In this document: piece by piece, positions 62,932 to 64,000 of the stretch
Position numbering within the stretch: position 1 is the first letter of the stretch
How the letters are laid out: every line of letters begins with the position of its first letter
Source: Psoroptes ovis
Lineage: Eukaryota; Arthropoda; Arachnida; Sarcoptiformes; Psoroptidae
Assembly (NCBI GenBank): GCA_002943765.1
Contig: PQWQ01000001.1
Span: forward strand, 3,569,501-3,633,500
Reading direction: 5' to 3'
Length of the DNA stretch: 64,000 nt
The notes under the pieces: generated by a model
The model's database searches: none
Told to the model about the DNA's origin: nothing
What the model saw: only the letters and a program-made list of their open reading frames with translations
Made by a program: the position numbers and the translations under genes

Positions 62932-64000
62932 CAGAATTATTTCTAATTTTAATTTTGTTATTCTAATTATAATATAAACACAAAATTACAAATCAAATTG
63001 ATTGAAAATGATTTCGAAAAATTAATGTTTTCCAAAATTATAATTTGAAAATTTTTGTTTACGTTTTTGTCATTTTGTTATTGATACAACAACTAAAAAT
63101 TTTGTTATAATTTTTTCCCCTGAATTTATATTCATTGAAAAATAATAAAAAATTTGAAATAAAATTCATTAATTGCTAAGCCAACAAAAATGATGTAAAA
63201 TGTATTTGTTTAATTCTAAACATTTACCGAAAATGATTAAAAAATGTTTAGAATATTTGCAATCAATTGCCAAATTGATTGGATGAGATTTTGTTTATTT
63301 TTTTCATTTACTTTCATTCATTTTTTGATTTTAAAATTGATGAATTTAGTCTACGGAATGAATTCTAGTCCAGGCACAGACATAATGATTTAAATGATTT
63401 TCATTTCAAAATTTGGCCTAATTTTAAAAACACGTGAAACATCAAATTTCGCGTGATTCATTCAAGAAACTTTTATAAATCTTTTTGGTAAATATTTTTG
63501 CGATAATCCAACCAATAATTCACAAAATTATTTGGCTGAACATATCAAATATTATTAATATTTTGTAATTTGAATTCTTTAAATTTGAAAATTTAAAAAT
63601 ATTTAAATTTTATCCGAGCACATTTAATTCAAGTATAAAATTTTCTGGTCAAAATCCGATCTGTCCCGTTCGGGATTCGGGCATTTTAAGCTTTACGACC
63701 AACAAACATCGGCAACTGGTTAGTCACAAAACCTATTTACGAAAAAAATTAATTCAACCAATTGAATGTATGTGTGAATCTACAGGGAAATGTGAATAAA
63801 ATCATCTCTACATTTTACAGGCGAACCACTACAAGTTTTCATTTATTGTATGTTTATATGTATTTCTGAAAAATGATAGAAGTTTAAGAAAAAATTATCA
63901 TCGTCAAACATATATGGAAAATAGTTTCTCTTTTGATTTTAGCTGTTTGTTTATGTTTCCACACATTTTCTCTCGTCATATACACGCCAATACATTTATA

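Larger units (their letters stand above)
42911..64000. other. 21-kb region with no recognisable gene
   Basis: It begins with the PHF5A promoter side. I read both strands and found no known domain, tRNA, rRNA or complete transposase. Open frames are short and biased to Phe, Ile, Asn and Lys as expected from AT-rich DNA, and several lack an ATG. Separately listed are hairpins (43582-43611, 49523-49553, 57282-57307), a (TG)10 (49702-49721), an inverted-repeat element (59725-59810) and a possible decayed coding stretch (59045-59453). It may be intergenic, or a large intron of a gene whose exons lie beyond the window. Confidence 0.45.

Noticed and set aside
1..64000. CRISPR arrays, operons or bacterial genes
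   Set aside because: No regularly spaced repeats with unique spacers. All confident genes are eukaryotic with GT-AG introns, so (ATT)n and (GAT)n tracts are microsatellites only.

Overview
The window is eukaryotic nuclear DNA, about three quarters A+T by eye. It is full of (ATT)n, (ATC/GAT)n and poly-T/poly-A tracts, and its genes are split by GT-AG introns as short as 65 bp. Compact spliced genes in very AT-rich DNA, together with a nitric oxide synthase that keeps an nNOS-type PDZ domain (Drosophila-type NOS lacks one), suggest an acariform mite, perhaps a dust-mite or scab-mite relative. That assignment is inference; no rRNA or mitochondrial marker is present.

Layout. 1-7789: no recognisable gene, probably intergenic or 5' intron of the next gene. 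7790-13101 (+): FAM20C-like secretory-pathway kinase, 8 exons seen, 5' end missing. 13102-17184: noncoding. 17185-18949 (+): SLC25A38-type mitochondrial glycine carrier, 3 exons. 19262-20733 (-): GT10 fucosyltransferase, 2 exons, tail-to-tail with the carrier. 21879-22478 (-): unrecognised two-helix membrane protein. 22479-29706: noncoding, with a 187-bp hAT-type MITE that has a perfect 8-bp target duplication. 29707-42281 (+): complete 14-exon nitric oxide synthase (about 1453 aa) with PDZ, heme, calmodulin, FMN, autoinhibitory, FAD and NADPH parts. 42578-42910 (-): intronless PHF5A, tail-to-tail with NOS. 42911-64000: 21 kb with no recognisable gene, holding hairpins, microsatellites, an inverted-repeat element and one possible decayed coding stretch.

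The genes do not form a pathway. They are unrelated housekeeping or signalling genes, two pairs of which probably share 3' UTR sequence. The fucosyltransferase and the FAM20 kinase both act in the secretory pathway, but nothing else links them. Exon coordinates were worked out by hand from splice consensus, reading phase and remembered family conservation, without alignment software.
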